Source of the DNA: Endocalyx cinctus
Taxonomy: Eukaryota > Ascomycota > Sordariomycetes > Amphisphaeriales > Apiosporaceae
Direction: 5' to 3'
DNA: 64,000 nt
Assembly (NCBI GenBank): GCA_001600455.1
Contig: BCKC01000001.1
Location: 5,668,441-5,732,440 of the forward strand
Numbering within the stretch: the first letter of the stretch is position 1; each line of letters begins with the position of its first letter. Shown here piece after piece: positions 33,671 through 45,094 of the stretch. Made by a program: the position numbers and the translations under genes. The notes under the pieces were generated by a model, which saw nothing but the letters and a program-made list of their open reading frames with translations, did not search any database and was not told the DNA's origin.

Positions 33671-36154
33671 TAGAAAAGACAGGTGCTCTATTGCGGGAGC
33701 GGTGGTCGGTAACGACTGGAATGCTGATCGACAGTCGACAAGAATGTCAAGTCTAGCCCCCTTCTCACGCCCTTGAGTGGCTTTTTTTTCTTCTCGATTT
33801 TTTTTTTACTCCAACCTCGGTGTAGATCAAGAAATTCGGAACGGGCAGAAAAGTCGTGTCAGGGATTTAGGGTCGAGTGCAAAAAAAAAACTAGACAGTG
33901 GTTGACTTTGCGAGTATTATTTTCTTGCCCCCGTCTCTTTGTTTCATTGAGGGGCCGAGGAGTTGGGTGAAACGAGTTGTACAATAAATGAGTGGGTTAG
34001 CTGCTTTAAAAAGGATAGGCTTGTTATGTGGCCTTGCTTGTACAAGAATTTCAGACTTGATTAATAGAGCAGGTAAAGTAATAAATCAACAATAAGAGAC
34101 AAAGATTGTTAGAGGAACCAAAGTGATGTTGGTTTAGAGACAGTGTGTATGGAGGGCTAGAGCCTTGAGGGAGTTGGTTCTATCTCGTTGATCAAAGAAA
34201 AGAGGTTAACTGACTCCCCAGTAATTTAGTGATAAAGAATGCGTCAATTGTATTTAGTGGCAATAATGAACGACACGTCAATAACACGAATAAAAAAAAA
34301 CAATTCCAAGCTATACGAAAAAGAGCGTGGTAGGAAAGGATCCCATACATACAAGTAGAAAAAAAAACAAGGGAGGTTATCCTCCTTGTGGAGAAACAGA
34401 CGCGAAGATAGATATTAGGAGTTGAAGCTACTGATACGGTGAAATAACGATAGCGCTTGAATGCTACCTAAGTTACGCTACCAACGATACAAGTACACTA
34501 ATTATTTTATTACTGTGCTACATAAACTTGATAATTAAGCGGTGGGCTAATAATAAAACAAGCCGCATATTATTTCTTGAAGCTACCAACTTATATTCTT
34601 CTTGATTATCGTCAATTCACCTTCTTGATTTAATATTAATATTACTTATTCCGTTTCTGGTAATTCAATTTTCATTTCATTTTTACATATACACTAGAAC
34701 AGGTTCAGACGAAGAGTTCGTACCCTCTTCTATTTCAATATCTTTTTTTTCTCTCTTCATATGTTTCGTCTCAATTTGAAAGGCTGGGAGGTGGGATATT
34801 TGATCTTCATCACCGATCAATATGCGTGCCCCTATGTACTACGTATGCATGTGCTCTAAAAGTTGACAGGAACCGTTGTATTCAGCACCACTAACGCCCA
34901 TTTTTATGCGCGTCTCCTACTTTCTGGCCAACAGGAGGCCTGGACCCTTACCTTATCCCTCGAGGCCCCCTCCGTAAACCCCTGTCGTTCCCTTTCCCAA
35001 CTGGGTCAAGCTTAAATTGTGCACTCATGCGAACCCAGGGGTAGATCACGAGGAGGTTGATTGGATGATCAAGAGCCTCTCATACGTCTATCAATCTCAC
35101 TTCTCGAATTTACTATGTATTCGGGAGAACGGGACATTATCAAGCTTATGTACCTAGTATAGATAACTTCTAGCTCTCAAGTTCTCAATATGATATATCT
35201 TTTCGTTGCTAATATAGCGTATACGCCATTCTTTCAAGAGGCGTTTCTACTTATGAGTTATCAAAACTATCTTCAGCGAAGCTGAAGGGTCGGGGGATTA
35301 ACACGTTTCCAATTACTACCCACACTACTAAATAATACTAATGTATTCATTGAAATACATATTCAGACCGAGCCAAGTAAACGCGAAAAATGGTACGCGA
35401 AATATTTTAACCCATATCATGTTCAGCTGACTTCCTAAGTATAAACCAACCAAATCTATCATTTCCATATCCAAGACTTAGGCGATAACAACCTGAGCGA
35501 ACTGATTTATGATTTATTTCTCATAATAAAAATTACATATACATAGATAAAATAAAATTTAATGATTAACCCTAGTCATTATTTGAAGACGGCATAGGTC
35601 TTATCATCCCGACCATTCTTTACATAGCTATCCTTTCCGTAAAATTCGCGACGATTACAATGTTTGATTCACGAATAAACCCGTTCTTATAACAGCATGA
35701 TTTACATATGCTAGTGACATATTCATGGGTGTGATATTAGAAGAATGTAGGAGTGAAGAACACTCGGTTTTCGCTTAATAAAATGCTTGAACTTTCTATC
35801 CGCTTCGTAGTCTCCATTCGATATCTACCAATTACCCCCGTATTTAATAATCAAAGACGGCATGGAGATTTTGCATATATCTATACATAAACCCATTCAA
35901 AAACAGTCGTGGTTGTTTTCTTCCCAACTCCGACGCCGTAAGTAACCGTATCATTGCTTTAAAAAAAAAAGAAAAAAAGAAATACGCTATGTCCTCTTGC
36001 ACTGAAAAGAAATAGAAAAAAAAAAGATATTGACCACCTTTATACAATATGTAAAGGACTTTCTGAATTTCCAAACCCGCAATCTAAGTGATGTCATATT
36101 TGTCCGTTATTACAGTACTGATATCAGTCCCGAGGTCGTCTCTGATAACCCATA
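33671..36154. other. 2.5 kb spacer
   Basis: AT-rich spacer between two minus-strand genes. Mixed sequence around 34780-35060 is somewhat less AT-rich, but no frame is credible. A GCTTCAGC-type inverted repeat sits near 35273-35290. No gene seen. Confidence 0.5.
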
Positions 36155-37820
36155 TTAGGAAGCCGCCATGCTAGTCGGGGTAGCGTGAGGCGCCGCAGAC
36201 ATCGCCATCTTCGGAGTCCTCTGCTTTCCGGGTTCGGGGCTAGCTTGGCTCGGGGTTTGGCCACCGGGCTTTGAGATGTTTCCACCCTGTATTCCTGGTT
36301 GGCCTGTTGGAGTTGGAAATGCCGGTTCTTTACTAGGATCGATTCCGGGAAAGAGACCTTGAAGTTTCTTGTAGAGCTCGCCCAAGTATTTCGCAATCTC
36401 ATCTCGGTCTAATGCTCCTTTTTTGACCTCGGCGCCATCGGGCCCTGACAAAGGTCGTAGTTTAACATGTGTGTTCAGTGGTGGTGGTTTCATGTATGCC
36501 GGGCAAGGTGTTAAGCTCGTTTGTTTCTTATCAGCTAATCCTGCAAGGTAGTGGAGATTGGACTGTAACCTCCGCATACACCTAAAATTGTCAGTATATA
36601 CGCCGTAAGTTGTTTCTGGCCAGACTTACTGCAAGTAATCTTGTGTGAGAAGTGTCTCTTCCTCGCTGGACTTCTTATCATTTTCATCCGCCGAGCCTTC
36701 AGCCGCGCGCTCCTTCCTTATTATGTGTTGTGTGTTTTGAATCTGCATCGCCTCTAACAGGAGTTCATTATTGATCTCCAAAAGCACGCCCATTCGCTCT
36801 TTATCTCTTGAATCAGCACCGGGACTCAACGGCGTGGTGTTCGTCGGCGTGCCGTTAACGGCCATGCCTTGAGCTGCATTGGGGAATGTCGGAGTTTGAG
36901 GTGTTTGGATGTGATTAGGGGGCTGCTGCTGTTGAGGTTGCTGGTGCGAGTTGTTTGGCGCGTGGTTCTGAGGTGTGCCCTGGGCATTTTGTGCTGGCGG
37001 GAATGGGTGATGCTGAGAATTCTGCACATTATTTGGTGTCGGTGTACCTTGCGGCGGCTGGTTTGGAAAATTTCTTTGAGGTGTAGGAGTGGACATTGTG
37101 TTATTTGGCTGAGGTGCATGCATGCGTTGCATCATCTGCTGCTGCTGTTGCTGCTGCTGATGCGGGTTCATGCCTTGATGGACTGGAAAACCTGACATAG
37201 CCATACCACCTCCCATCGCGTAGTTCGGGGGGCCGGTCATCTGAGGCGCGACGGAGCTTGGGACTCCGGCACCGTAAGGAGAGCTCGTGTAAGGTGTTTG
37301 ATAGTTGGGCACTACATAGTCAATCAACTTGTTAGAAGTCGCGTAATTAAAGTATAGAGCGCAACAAATGTTTGTAAAGAATAGGACGACTTCGCCCAGC
37401 GGATCACGAAGGGGCCGACGTGTGAGTGCATAAGGCATTTCTGTGTGCCTAGACCAGCATTTAGGTGAGGGCTGCCATCAGCCGTGCCGAGAGTGGGCAA
37501 AAGCGGTAGGCGGACGCGAACGGGTAGGGACGGAATGTCGGGAGGAGATAGAACAAGGTCGGCGAAAGGGTGATATGCTTACTTTGTCCGTTAGGAGGCA
37601 TATGTGGCATGCCGACATTTTGCATTGCAGGTCCCGCTCCGGGCATCATATTAGGATTACCTGGGAAACCACCGGCGGCCTGAGGACCCATGGGAAACTG
37701 CTGAGGGTTATACATCATCTGGTTTGGAGCAGAGCTGGGCTGCATAGGTGTGTTCTGAGAAACCGGGGGTGGGGCACCATTGTAAGATGCGTTGGGAAAC
37801 CCATAGTTGCCGGCGTACAT
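36155..37820 (-). CDS. Gln/Pro-rich SSXT (SS18-like) transcription coactivator
   Basis: Three exons: 37820-37583, 37311-36630 and 36581-36155, giving 448 aa. The N-terminal half is rich in Pro, Met, Asn and Gln with a Q8 run, typical of a coactivator. The conserved part joins exons 2 and 3: GVLLEINNELLLEAMQIQNT, then (after a charged insert) QDYLQCMRRLQSNLHYLAGL ADKK. The pattern 'LLExN..LL....QN ... YL.C...L..NL.YLA.IAD' is the SSXT helix, which in animals binds SWI/SNF (BAF). The C-terminal part contains a conserved-looking segment (YMKPPPLNTHVKLRPL, IAKYLGELYKKLQGLFPGID) and a Pro/Ser tail. Membership in a fungal SWI/SNF-type remodeller is inferred from the family and not shown by the sequence. 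Confidence 0.75.
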
Positions 37821-39316
37821 GGCTCACGATAGGCTGGGACCTGCACACACAGTGCCGGTGCTATTTACTGGCACAAACAAGCGTGGGCTGAGCGGCGTGG
37901 GATCGGGCGTGACGTGGGCGTGGGCGAGGACGAGGGAGAGGGCAGATCTGGGACAAGACTCGTTGGGACTCAGATTGTGTTGATAGACGAAAATGGTGTG
38001 TCGCGCCTTGTGTGGAGTTCGTCCGAGAATAGCAGGGGGGTGTGATGATCTAATACGACTACTTTATGTATGAGCGCCTCAATCCTGCTCACTTCCCAGT
38101 TTACCCAATTTTAAAGTGAAATTTTAACTTTAAAGTTGGATTTAAAGGAAAGGTAAAAATGATAAGACAGCTTGATGTTTTTTTTTTCTTAACAGTATTT
38201 CTTTTGATTTTTCTTTTTTTCTCGTTCAAATTTTGAAGTTAGTTTTGGTATTTTTTAAATATATATAACCTATACTTTATAGCGAGTATTTCTTAGGGGC
38301 CGTGTAAAGGTCTAGATTATGGTGTAAGCAGAAGGTTGAGATGACACCTATGGTATTCGTAGTGTATCGTAATTCTGCAGGGGTGTGAGAAATTCGAGCA
38401 GCCAATACAATCCTGCGGCGAAGACACAAGACCGATGGGTGTATCCGTAGTTTGTCTATCAACTATTTCCTAATTCCTACGGAGTATAGGTAGAGCGGAT
38501 GTAAGTGGGCAATACTTGTTTGCTCGTTCGCTTGCTTGCTTGATTTCTTTCTTTCTCTGTTAATATTGTGAGTCAAACTAGAACCGATCCAGTGTGACCT
38601 AAAGTGAGAAGATACGATGAAACTTTTCTTGCTCTCAAAATTGGTAATGAATGTAGACTGACTCGTAAGGTATCGCTTCAAGTGAAACTGCCTTGGCGTG
38701 CTTTTAGAGAGAGAAAAAAGAGTGTTCTTGTGGAACAGCGCTACTGCAGACTTGAAAGTGACTGGATTTTCGTGCTGCCGTAAACAAAATCCTCAAATAG
38801 GGTCACATATGATGAACGTAAAAAAGAGAAGACTCTTATCGGAGATGGGAATGCCGCCAAGAACTCTATCCAGTCGATGGCGCTCAAAAAAAAACTTCGT
38901 TATGCTCTTAAGTAATCAATTTCAATTTCACTTTCTGAATATATTGTATTACCGCATACTTAAGTTTTACCTTACTGCCGTATACCTGAGTTAAACATAA
39001 CTACCCGTACAAAATACAACGCCGATAAATTTAGTGCTTAATAGTTGATACCACGAGCTACAAGTATGATCAGACTCAACATCGTGTTATTAAGATTACT
39101 GAAAACTATGAAGAATATATAAGGTGTGGGGTGAATGAAAAGCCAAGCAGATGGAACATCACACTTTATCTTTCTTTGACCGATATACCGGAAGGATTAA
39201 TATGAGTACTCGTATTCTATGCAACATGTTATTAGGCACGCTGGTACGTCACAACTGTGTAACTGCACATTGTCATTATCATATATATATATCTCACCAT
39301 TGATTCGGCATTGAGC
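37821..39316. other. 1.5 kb spacer
   Basis: It holds the SSXT-gene promoter (GC-rich part 37830-38050) and the TatD 3' side. A TACGGAGTA 9-mer lies at 38478-38486. No gene seen; short frames are low complexity. Confidence 0.5.
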
Positions 39317-40645
39317 TCATCCAAATATAAATTCTCTCCAATTCTGTGCAAGTTGCCCCACCCCCTCCCGAAGTGTCCATCCTTTAATTTGACAGATTTT
39401 CCTGCACACATCCTCCAGGTTCTGATCCATCTGTTCACCCGCTACGTGTAAATCGCTCTCGGCTAGTATTCTGTCGTCTGGTATGGCACGTATGGCTTCT
39501 TCCGTCTTCTCCCCTCCCCCGGTACCCCAATTGACGGCTATGGAGAACGAAAAGAATATTTTTGTGGGTATGGAAGGATGAAGATATTGTTTCACGCCTT
39601 CGCTATGCCCGCTGAAGGAGTGTACGCATATTCGAGGTGGGTAAGGTTTTGGAGTGTGCGTTTTCAGCTGTTCCTTCGTAGCAGGTCGAGAACGGGCCTT
39701 ACCCTCGTCTTCGTCACTTTCTTCGTCCTCAGAGCTGGATATTTCTTCTGGGATGTTTGCAATCTTTCGCTTTTCTCTACGAGACAGGACTTCTTTCTCG
39801 TGTCCTTTCCAACATTTAGCTATAGTTTCATATAACGAGCCGTGGGCCTGGACTCCGTGAACGCTGACCGAGCGACCCATCTCGCCCGCTAGTTTGAGCT
39901 GCGCTTGCAAGATAGCTGCTTGGTGTGCCATTTGCACTCGATGAGGACTCAGCAAGCGCCCTTCTCGACCGCCGGGAGTAAGTCCGTCATCGCGTGTAGC
40001 TTGGTCTGCCGAGCTCCACGTTCGCGGAAGACGAAAGGCTCTATCTATCCCTATTTCGCCAACAAGTGCAAAAGGATGACTTTCCAGCCGTTGTCTTGTT
40101 TCTTTGAGGAAAGTAGACAGGGGTATCGGATCGGTAAGTCTGTCACTAAATTCGGGATCCTTTGACTCCGGGGAAGGGGCGAGAACTTGATCATAATATC
40201 GCCTTTTACTCTCCGGCGTGCCATCGTAGATTGGATTCGGCACAGAATCATCGTATAATTGATATGAAAACCACGGGTGCCAACCGAAAGACGGGATGAT
40301 GCACTCTTGATTAGGGGATGCCGCAGGAGATATTACACTACGTTCCCGAATGCCGTACTCATCAGCCACGTCGCTAACCAGATCCTGATCCTGAGCCCTT
40401 GTAGACATGATAGTAAGAGCACGTGCTTTCATGTGAGGAATTGACTTTATTGAACTCATAGTGTCCGTTGGGTGACAGTGGGCGTCAAAGACACCAATGT
40501 CCCAGGGGAACGGCTCTTTTTTCTCATCGTGCGAGATTCTTAACTCGCCTACGGCAGGAAGCTCCGAGGCCTCTGGGCTATGGCTATGGCTTTGACACAT
40601 AACGATACTTAGAGCACGTATATCATATATGTCAGATAAAAGCAA
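39317..40645 (-). CDS. scn1: TatD-family metal-dependent hydrolase, Cut9-interacting protein Scn1 type
   Basis: A single exon of 442 aa. An in-frame ATG at 40600 (MCQSHSHSPEAS) gives 427 aa and may be the true start, because the first 15 residues are not family-like. Metal-ligand motif: GVFDAHCHPTDTM near residue 53. Further TatD features are SFGWHPWF, FALVGEIGIDRAF (Glu ligand), SVSVHGVQAHG, ICVHSFSGH (His ligand) and DRILAESDLHV (Asp ligand). A long acidic insert (SSSEDEESDEDEG) sits between the third and fourth motifs. The C-terminal helix ends LAQNWREFIFG. S. pombe Scn1 was linked genetically to the APC/C subunit Cut9; whether the fungal family is a nuclease, as in bacterial TatD, is unsettled. 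Confidence 0.88.
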   Translation of the reverse strand: MLLSDIYDIRALSIVMCQSHSHSPEASELPAVGELRISHDEKKEPFPWDIGVFDAHCHPTDTMSSIKSIPHMKARALTIMSTRAQDQDLVSDVADEYGIRERSVISPAASPNQECIIPSFGWHPWFSYQLYDDSVPNPIYDGTPESKRRYYDQVLAPSPESKDPEFSDRLTDPIPLSTFLKETRQRLESHPFALVGEIGIDRAFRLPRTWSSADQATRDDGLTPGGREGRLLSPHRVQMAHQAAILQAQLKLAGEMGRSVSVHGVQAHGSLYETIAKCWKGHEKEVLSRREKRKIANIPEEISSSEDEESDEDEGKARSRPATKEQLKTHTPKPYPPRICVHSFSGHSEGVKQYLHPSIPTKIFFSFSIAVNWGTGGGEKTEEAIRAIPDDRILAESDLHVAGEQMDQNLEDVCRKICQIKGWTLREGVGQLAQNWREFIFG

Positions 40646-41924
40646 TGTCTAAGAGAGATGAATTTTCCAATTCTTTAAAAAAAAAACCTACTATTGATCA
40701 GCTTTTACTACTACAATTTTAATTGTTTGAATGTAGATATATATAACTTGTATTCAAGTTGATGCGGGGAAAGAATAAGAAGGAAAAACATACCAAAATC
40801 CCACAGATACCTAGTTGCTATTCTGGGAACCAATAAAAATAAAAAATAATCGATTCGGTGTGCTTATATTGGGATGCCTAATAGCCGCTCAAGCATCACA
40901 GATCTCAAACAGTACAAGAGTCTGAAATGAACGAGAATGATGATACAGTAGACGGTTGGTATCGTGCGTAATTCAAGGTCTAGACACGAGTAGTAACGAC
41001 GGTACCTGTCTAGTATACAGACAAGTGTATCTCATAATCTGTTTATATATATATCGAGGCTAAAGACGATGACGGAATGGCATGAGTAATAGTAAGGGTA
41101 CTGGGGAGTCATCAAACGTATGGGATCTACAGATACGCAATTGGAAGTAAAGGGGTGTTCCCATGGGCGCGGTTGCGGTTGCATTGCCCCTCTTTTCAAC
41201 CCTTACGCTAGAAAATTACGCTATACCCCAGCTTACGGGCCTCTTAGAGGAGTCGATGGTGTTGGTCCGGCATAGCTAATGAGCAGTAGTAAGCTAACTA
41301 TGCTTTGATGCTATGCCGCGATGAAGCTTAGCATGTGATACTATAACTGATGTAGTCTGCCCATGAACACACCACCTCTGCACCTCAAGATCCGGCTCCT
41401 CAATTGGCATCATGCTAAGGATAGTTATAAGGTTCTTATTATCTTACAATAACTTTGGCGGATGCTATGCATAGTTTTAGTCTGGGGTATCTATTGTATT
41501 TGTCGTCTTGGGCCAACTCCTCTTTCATTCTTCGCAGCTCATTTACATTCAATTATTTTACTCTTTTAACTGTTTATATTCCTCATTTCTATTATCCAAA
41601 TTCCTTCTCTCCTCTCTCTGACAACTTTTCGTACGAGAGGGGGAAAAACATCCTGTGTATATAATTATCCCTCTCCTTTATATTTTACAATCAGCATTGC
41701 TCTACACCTCCTCTTACGATATCTTTTTAAGTCATATTTAAGAGGGGTGAAGGCATCCAAAAGCGTGTATACCAACATTTACGACTACCATGTAACAACA
41801 AGTCTTGAAAACAGAAACGGCGCTGAGCGATCGACTTAATCATAACTTCTTTTTCTCATTTCTTTTCCTTTATTTTTTTCACCCAACACCCTCCACCAAT
41901 TAGGACATTCTACACATTAAAACC
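40646..41924. other. 1.3 kb divergent spacer
   Basis: Shared upstream region of the TatD gene (-) and the small membrane-protein gene (+). The right end (41500-41910) is C/T-rich, as in fungal leaders. No gene seen. Confidence 0.5.
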
Positions 41925-42632
41925 ATGGCGTTGGCGTTGCAAAAAGCAACGCGAAGAACCAAATCGGTCATCGGAAACCTGATGATCATGTTTAGTTTAC
42001 GGCAGCTCCTTGTATTACCCTTCTTCGCTTTTGTAGGACTGCCAGTCGCCATTCTTGCCGGCTTTACCACCGCCCTGGCCTTTCTTTTCCTCTTCGTCCG
42101 CGTATTTTTAGCCTACCTGGACACCATCCTCGATGAACTTCGAAAATTAGCGGTCGGTAATGTCACCCACGGACATTATATGACCTTGCATCATACGCCA
42201 CTCCATAGTTTGCCGCCCTCAAACCACACTTCTCCTCCCGGCTCCCCGGAGACGCGACATCGACGTCGGAACAGATCTCAGTGCTGCGGCGGTAGTAGCG
42301 GCGCGACTACCCCTAAAGAGGGCCTAGCTATGACACCGAGCGTTGGCCTCGAGAGAGATTTCGAGGGCGTCGGCGGATGGAGGCTTGATAACGTCGACGA
42401 CGAGCAGTGGCACAAGTTTAACTCGAGACTCGAGGCGAACGCCCGACACCACAAGCGGTCTCACAGTGGGGGTGCCGTCATACAGTCCGGAATCAACACG
42501 AACTCGTACAGTCCGGAACGTCTACGGATGACTAACTCATCCCGGAATACTAGCCCCAAGACCGCTTCGGTCGTGAAGATGCCTGCTCTGACAAAAATCG
42601 CGGAAGATGGCTACTTTCCTTTGTACGATTAG
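41925..42632 (+). CDS. Small conserved-looking fungal membrane protein of unknown function
   Basis: A single exon of 235 aa with ATG in the ACCATGG context. Residues 1-30 are basic (KATRRTKSVIGN). One long or two adjacent membrane spans follow at about 27-65 (LRQLLVLPFFAFVGLPVAIL, then GFTTALAFLFLFVRVFLAYL), and an amphipathic DELRKLAVGN helix. From residue 80 the protein is hydrophilic and disordered: Pro/His-rich, a CCGGSSG patch, and Ser/Arg-rich segments with possible phosphosites (HKRSHSGG, SSRNTSPKT). The C-terminus is KIAEDGYFPLYD. The architecture resembles lipid-droplet or ER hairpin proteins, but I do not recognise a named family and assign no function. Confidence 0.75.
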   Translation: MALALQKATRRTKSVIGNLMIMFSLRQLLVLPFFAFVGLPVAILAGFTTALAFLFLFVRVFLAYLDTILDELRKLAVGNVTHGHYMTLHHTPLHSLPPSNHTSPPGSPETRHRRRNRSQCCGGSSGATTPKEGLAMTPSVGLERDFEGVGGWRLDNVDDEQWHKFNSRLEANARHHKRSHSGGAVIQSGINTNSYSPERLRMTNSSRNTSPKTASVVKMPALTKIAEDGYFPLYD

Positions 42633-43129
42633 ACTCGCGGATCGAGGCGCGTGACGGATACAGTTTAAATGAAAGGATTATTGATCTCCGTATAAGAAAC
42701 CCAACTGGAAGTATCCTTAAGACTGATGTACAATCGATTTGGTCCAATTTAGTACAAAAGGTATAAAGGATAGGCGTTATCAAAAGTCGATTGATGAAGC
42801 ACGGTCCAAGAAATACTGTGTCTCATGGCTTCATCAATGGTTGTGTCGTCGCTATTAAAATTTACTGTACTAGAAGCGACTTACATATAGTATAAACATC
42901 ATACACCTCGCATGATGAATAGACACTTCAACTTGTCATTAGTATGTATAACTCGTAATATGTTGATCATCCCACATAAAGTAAAATCGGAACACAAAGC
43001 CAAACCCCCATGGTATTCCAACAACGCCTGGCGCCTTCCTGATCATCATGTTTTCATATCCTTTCTCATTCTATACCCATTCTCCAAAGTCGCCATCACG
43101 GTCCGTAGCCGGTGCCAAAACATCGCATC
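42633..43129. other. Convergent spacer
   Basis: 497 bp between the small membrane-protein gene and SPC24, containing both 3' UTRs. No gene seen. Confidence 0.5.
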
Positions 43130-43908
43130 TTAAAGAGTTTGCCAGAAATAATTGGCGTAGAAGTAGCGGGAGAACTTCTTGTCCATGTTGACGACGTGGA
43201 CGTCGCCCTTCCGATCGTTCCTCACGACGGCCTTGGAGAACTCGCCGTCCTTCTCGTCGCGCTCGATCTCGATCCCGAGGCTGCGGTAGACCTTGAGCCT
43301 CAGCAGGACCTCGTCCTCGACGGGGTCTCGCCGCTTCGCCGCCTCCTCCGGGTCCCCGTCCAGGCCCTGGATCTCGAGCTCCTGCAACCGGGCGGCGAGG
43401 TCGGCCTGCTGGGACGACAGCCGCTCCGCCTCCATTTCGAGGTCCGAGACCGCCTTCGCGATCCGGAACTTCTGCGTGTCGAGGCGAGATATCTCCGACG
43501 CGTGCGCCGACGACGAGTGCGCCGCCGCGAGCTCTTCGTACTGCGTGTGCAGCTTGTTTACGGATCGGCTGATTTCTGTTTCGGGGTGAATTTTTTTGTC
43601 GTTAACGTCGGGTTCGGGTTTTTGTTTTGTTTGGCTATCGGGTAAAAAGGAAAGGGGGTGATAAATAAAGAAACAAACAGAGACAGGAAATACGCACGCT
43701 TTAATGACGCCTGGACATCTCGAACTCTTAGGTCTCGCGCCTGCTTAAGTGTCGACAAGGAGTCTTGCACGCGCGAAATGGCGGATTTGTCGGGTGCGAT
43801 ATTGAAGTTGTTGATGGTGTGGTGTATGAGCTACGCACGCGATCAGCTTTTGATTCTTTTCTTCCATCCCTGTGTACGTACCGTTGCGGGGTCTTCGTCG
43901 AGCAACAT
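43130..43908 (-). CDS. SPC24: Kinetochore Ndc80-complex subunit Spc24
   Basis: Three exons: 43908-43882 (27 nt), 43830-43698 and 43575-43130, giving 201 aa, the usual size. The protein reads [20 protein letters not shown], then [20 protein letters not shown], a heptad-rich coiled coil through the Spc25-pairing region, and the globular C-terminal domain ending [27 protein letters not shown]. The ending is diagnostic for fungal Spc24. With Spc25 it anchors the Ndc80 complex to the inner kinetochore. The donor of intron 2 (GTGCGT after AAG-C) and acceptor CAG give [13 protein letters not shown]. Exons 1-2 use ordinary codons, while exon 3 (about 43180-43560) is strikingly GC-rich. Head-to-head with FIS1, 519 bp between the two ATGs. 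Confidence 0.92.
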
Positions 43909-44427
43909 TTTGAAAAATTCGTTTTTCTTTGTTAAGTGATAATATTTTCGAATTAACGTGATATTGTTCGAAGTCGTATACGGTTTCTGAAATATGTAAA
44001 AATTAAGATCGATAATACACGTAAAGACAGATTCGGGAAAACTCAATATGCCAATTGTTCTGTGAATTTCTACATTAAGCTAAATAGGGTAATGTCCAAA
44101 ACAATTACAGCGGTACCAGGGTCCACGTTAATCACCCGGACGACTATCCTTGCGGATGAGCACCTGTAAAAATGTACCCCACTCACTGCGTCATACGGCA
44201 CGGTTAGCTGAGTTACGCCACATCATCCACCAACTTCTTGTTCTTCTAGTCTTAAAAGGACGCAAGATCTTTCCGACTGAAAAGACTGCAACAACTCATA
44301 TCCACGATTTTTTAGGTTTATTATTACTTTAAATAGATACGTTTCAAACTATTTACGACGCAGCTCGTTACTTCAAGTAGAAGATTTCTTGTATATCTTA
44401 AATTTTCATCATCAGTAATCCGCCAAT
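43909..44427. promoter_or_regulatory. Bidirectional intergenic promoter region SPC24/FIS1
   Basis: The 519 bp between two divergent start codons must contain both promoters. I see no strong TATA or other recognisable motif that assigns it to one gene. No third gene is supported. Confidence 0.5.
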
Positions 44428-45094
44428 ATGACGGCACTCCCCAGTATGTTGCCTACCTCACCCCACCTTGCCTCCATATTCAAGTGACGATATTTATACT
44501 GATTGTACTTACTTTGGCTCTTAGATGCTATGGATGCGGAAACGTGAGGAACCTTTACGAAACTGAAAACTCTATACACCAAGCAACTAACATGTCGATT
44601 AGCCCGCTTCAACCGACAGAACTACAGTATTTACGAACACAGTATGAAAAAGAGGGGTCTATGGCAGGTGTTCAGACAAAATTCAACTACGCATGGGTAT
44701 GGTCTATCCAGGTTATAATCCAATAGAGGAAACTTAAACTGACGTCGCACGTGTCGTTGTCGGGTAGGGTTTGGTGAAATCGAATTCGAGGAAAGATCAG
44801 CAGATGGGAGTGCGGCTCCTCTCGGACATCTTCAGAGAAGCGTCCGAACGCCGCCGAGAATGCCTTTACTACCTAGCTTTAGGGAACTACAAGCTCGGCA
44901 ACTACGGCGAGGCCAGGAGATACAACGACCTCCTCTTAGAACGCGAACCGGCGAACCACCAAGCGGCCGACCTGCGAAAACTTATCGATGACAAGGTGAC
45001 CAGGGAAGGTCTCATGGGTGTAGCTATTATAAGTGGGGTTGCGATTGCCGCTGGTGTAGTTGGTGGTATCTTATTCAGGGGAAAGAGAAGGTAG
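44428..45094 (+). CDS. FIS1: Mitochondrial fission protein Fis1
   Basis: Four exons: 44428-44443 (16 nt), 44525-44543 (19 nt), 44603-44696 and 44768-45094, giving 151 aa. The two microexons splice to [20 protein letters not shown], the known N-terminus of fungal Fis1; any continuous reading through this region gives nonsense. Next come the TPR-like bundle ([59 protein letters not shown]) and a C-terminal tail anchor ([20 protein letters not shown]) with basic end GKRR for the outer mitochondrial membrane. Fis1 recruits fission adaptors such as Mdv1 to Dnm1 sites on mitochondria and peroxisomes. Donors are GTATGT, GTGAGG and GTATGG. Confidence 0.95.

Noticed and set aside
43112..43645. 177-codon plus-strand frame over SPC24 exon 3
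   Set aside because: Antisense shadow; the minus strand reads the diagnostic Spc24 C-terminus.
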